The notes beneath the pieces are model-generated. The model was given only the letters and a program-made list of their open reading frames with translations, searched no databases and was not told the origin of the DNA. This document shows, piece by piece, positions 6,631-7,315 of a stretch of DNA of 7,315 nt. The position numbers and the translations under genes are program-made. Source of the DNA: an uncultured Clostridia bacterium (GTDB taxonomy: Bacteria > Bacillota > Clostridia > Oscillospirales > Oscillospiraceae); the NCBI GenBank assembly GCA_938023775.1, contig CALJDB010000290.1:1-7315 (forward strand), written 5' to 3'. Position 1 is the first letter of the stretch, and each line of letters begins with the position of its first letter.

Positions 6631-7209
6631 ATGTCCCAGATCACGAAGCGTGCATTGGAGCAGTCGCTCAAGCGCCTTCTGCTGCAAAAGCCGCTGAACA
6701 AGATCACCATCAGCGACATCACCGACGACTGCGGCATCAGCCGCATGACGTTTTATTACCACTTTAAGGACATCTACGACCTCGTGGAGTGGGCATGCCT
6801 TCAGGACGCATCCGGCGCGCTTCAGGAAAAGCGTACCCACGATACGTGGGAGGAGGGCTTCCTGCAAATTTTCCGCGCCGTGCGTGAGAATAAGCCCTTC
6901 GTTATGAACGTCTACCGCTGCGTCGGCCGCGAGCGGGTGGAGCAATACCTCATCTCGCTGACGGACGGGCTCGTCCGCGGCGTTGTGGAGGAGGAAGCGG
7001 CGGGAATGTGCGTCCGGGAGGACGACCGCGCCTTCATCGCGAAGACCTATTCTTACATGTTCGTCGGTCTGATGCTCGACTGGGTGGCGGACGACATGCG
7101 CGGCGACCCGGCGGAGATCGTCCGCCGCCTCGCCCTCTGCATTGAAGGCACCGTCGCCGCCGCGCTCGCGCGCTTCCGGACGGACAGCCTTACAAATCCG
7201 CCCGTCTGA
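6631..7209 (+). CDS. TetR/AcrR-family transcriptional regulator
   Basis: A 192-residue DNA-binding regulator. The N-terminal helix-turn-helix is clear: KITISDITDDCGISRMTFYY (24-43) followed by HFKDIYDLVEW (44-54), the TetR signature in which the recognition helix leads into a YYHF stretch. The C-terminal ~130 residues are helical, with FLQIFRAVRENKPFVMNVY (77-95) and a hydrophobic YMFVGLMLDWV (142-152), resembling the DhaS-like TetR branch with a TetR_C-type ligand/dimer domain; the ligand is unknown. The start at 6631 lies three bases after the CNNM stop and has AAGGA (6616-6620) ten bases upstream, inside the CNNM gene, so the pair are co-transcribed. It may regulate its own operon at 5285-5330, the promoter near 7273-7300, or a distant target; the sequence does not decide. 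Confidence 0.9.
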   Translation: MSQITKRALEQSLKRLLLQKPLNKITISDITDDCGISRMTFYYHFKDIYDLVEWACLQDASGALQEKRTHDTWEEGFLQIFRAVRENKPFVMNVYRCVGRERVEQYLISLTDGLVRGVVEEEAAGMCVREDDRAFIAKTYSYMFVGLMLDWVADDMRGDPAEIVRRLALCIEGTVAAALARFRTDSLTNPPV

Positions 7210-7230
7210 TAAAAAACTTTACAGATTTTT

Positions 7231-7264
7231 GCCCCGTGATGGATTTTCCCTCACGGGGCTTTTT
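7231..7264 (+). terminator. Intrinsic terminator after the TetR-type gene
   Basis: GCCCCGTGA (7231-7239) pairs perfectly with TCACGGGGC (7251-7259). The 11-base interior can add a GGA/TCC mini-stem beyond one mismatch. The hairpin is followed by TTTTT (7260-7264) and starts 21 bases after the stop. It ends the CNNM-TetR unit. Confidence 0.9.
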
Positions 7265-7272
7265 CTGACCGT

Positions 7273-7300
7273 TTGAAAGCGGCACGGTTCCGGTTATGAT
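7273..7300 (+). promoter_or_regulatory. Likely SigA-type promoter for a gene beyond the window
   Basis: The -35-like TTGAAA (7273-7278) is followed after 16 bases by TATGAT (7295-7300), each one mismatch from consensus. It sits directly behind a terminator, where a new transcription unit is expected. Transcription would start near 7307. The gene itself is outside the window. Confidence 0.55.
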
Positions 7301-7315
7301 AGGACCATCAAGAGA

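Overview
The window is GC-rich bacterial DNA, densely coded, with every supported gene on the + strand. Several features point to a high-GC Firmicute of the Clostridia/Oscillospiraceae kind: AGGAG-type ribosome binding sites, SigA-type promoters (TTGACT-N17-TATATT with an extended -10), intrinsic terminators with T-tracts, and a clostridial-looking AraA/FGGY kinase pair. This assignment is an inference from style and protein flavour, not from a marker gene.

Region 1 (1-5260) looks like the distal part of a sugar-catabolic gene cluster that begins before the window. It holds the C-terminal part of a Gfo/Idh/MocA oxidoreductase, a small Dabb-domain protein, an intrinsic terminator-like hairpin set directly against the next ribosome binding site, an aldo/keto reductase with an intact D-Y-K-H tetrad, L-arabinose isomerase (araA), and an FGGY kinase that most likely acts as L-ribulokinase. 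The last three genes overlap at their stop/start codons and are probably translationally coupled. A strong GC-rich hairpin terminator closes the unit. AraA would turn L-arabinose into L-ribulose and the kinase would make L-ribulose 5-phosphate. The epimerase AraD, a transporter and an arabinose regulator are not in the window. The two or three redox/accessory genes next to araA suggest a role in feeding a modified or alternative pentose into the pathway, but the substrate cannot be read from the sequence.

Region 2 (5285-7264) is a separate transcription unit. A near-consensus promoter drives a CNNM/CorC (HlyC-type) membrane protein with DUF21, paired CBS and CorC_HlyC domains. A TetR/AcrR-type regulator follows after a 3-base gap, and then an intrinsic terminator. 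The last ~45 bases hold a second likely promoter for a gene beyond the window, with an imperfect dyad over and just past its -10 box.

No RNA genes, mobile elements, CRISPR arrays or prophage genes were seen. The window is mainly ordinary metabolic and housekeeping-accessory sequence. The most interesting points are the terminator/ribosome-binding-site junction at 1157-1203, the unusual redox/araA/kinase gene combination with a non-classical kinase, and the CNNM leader.
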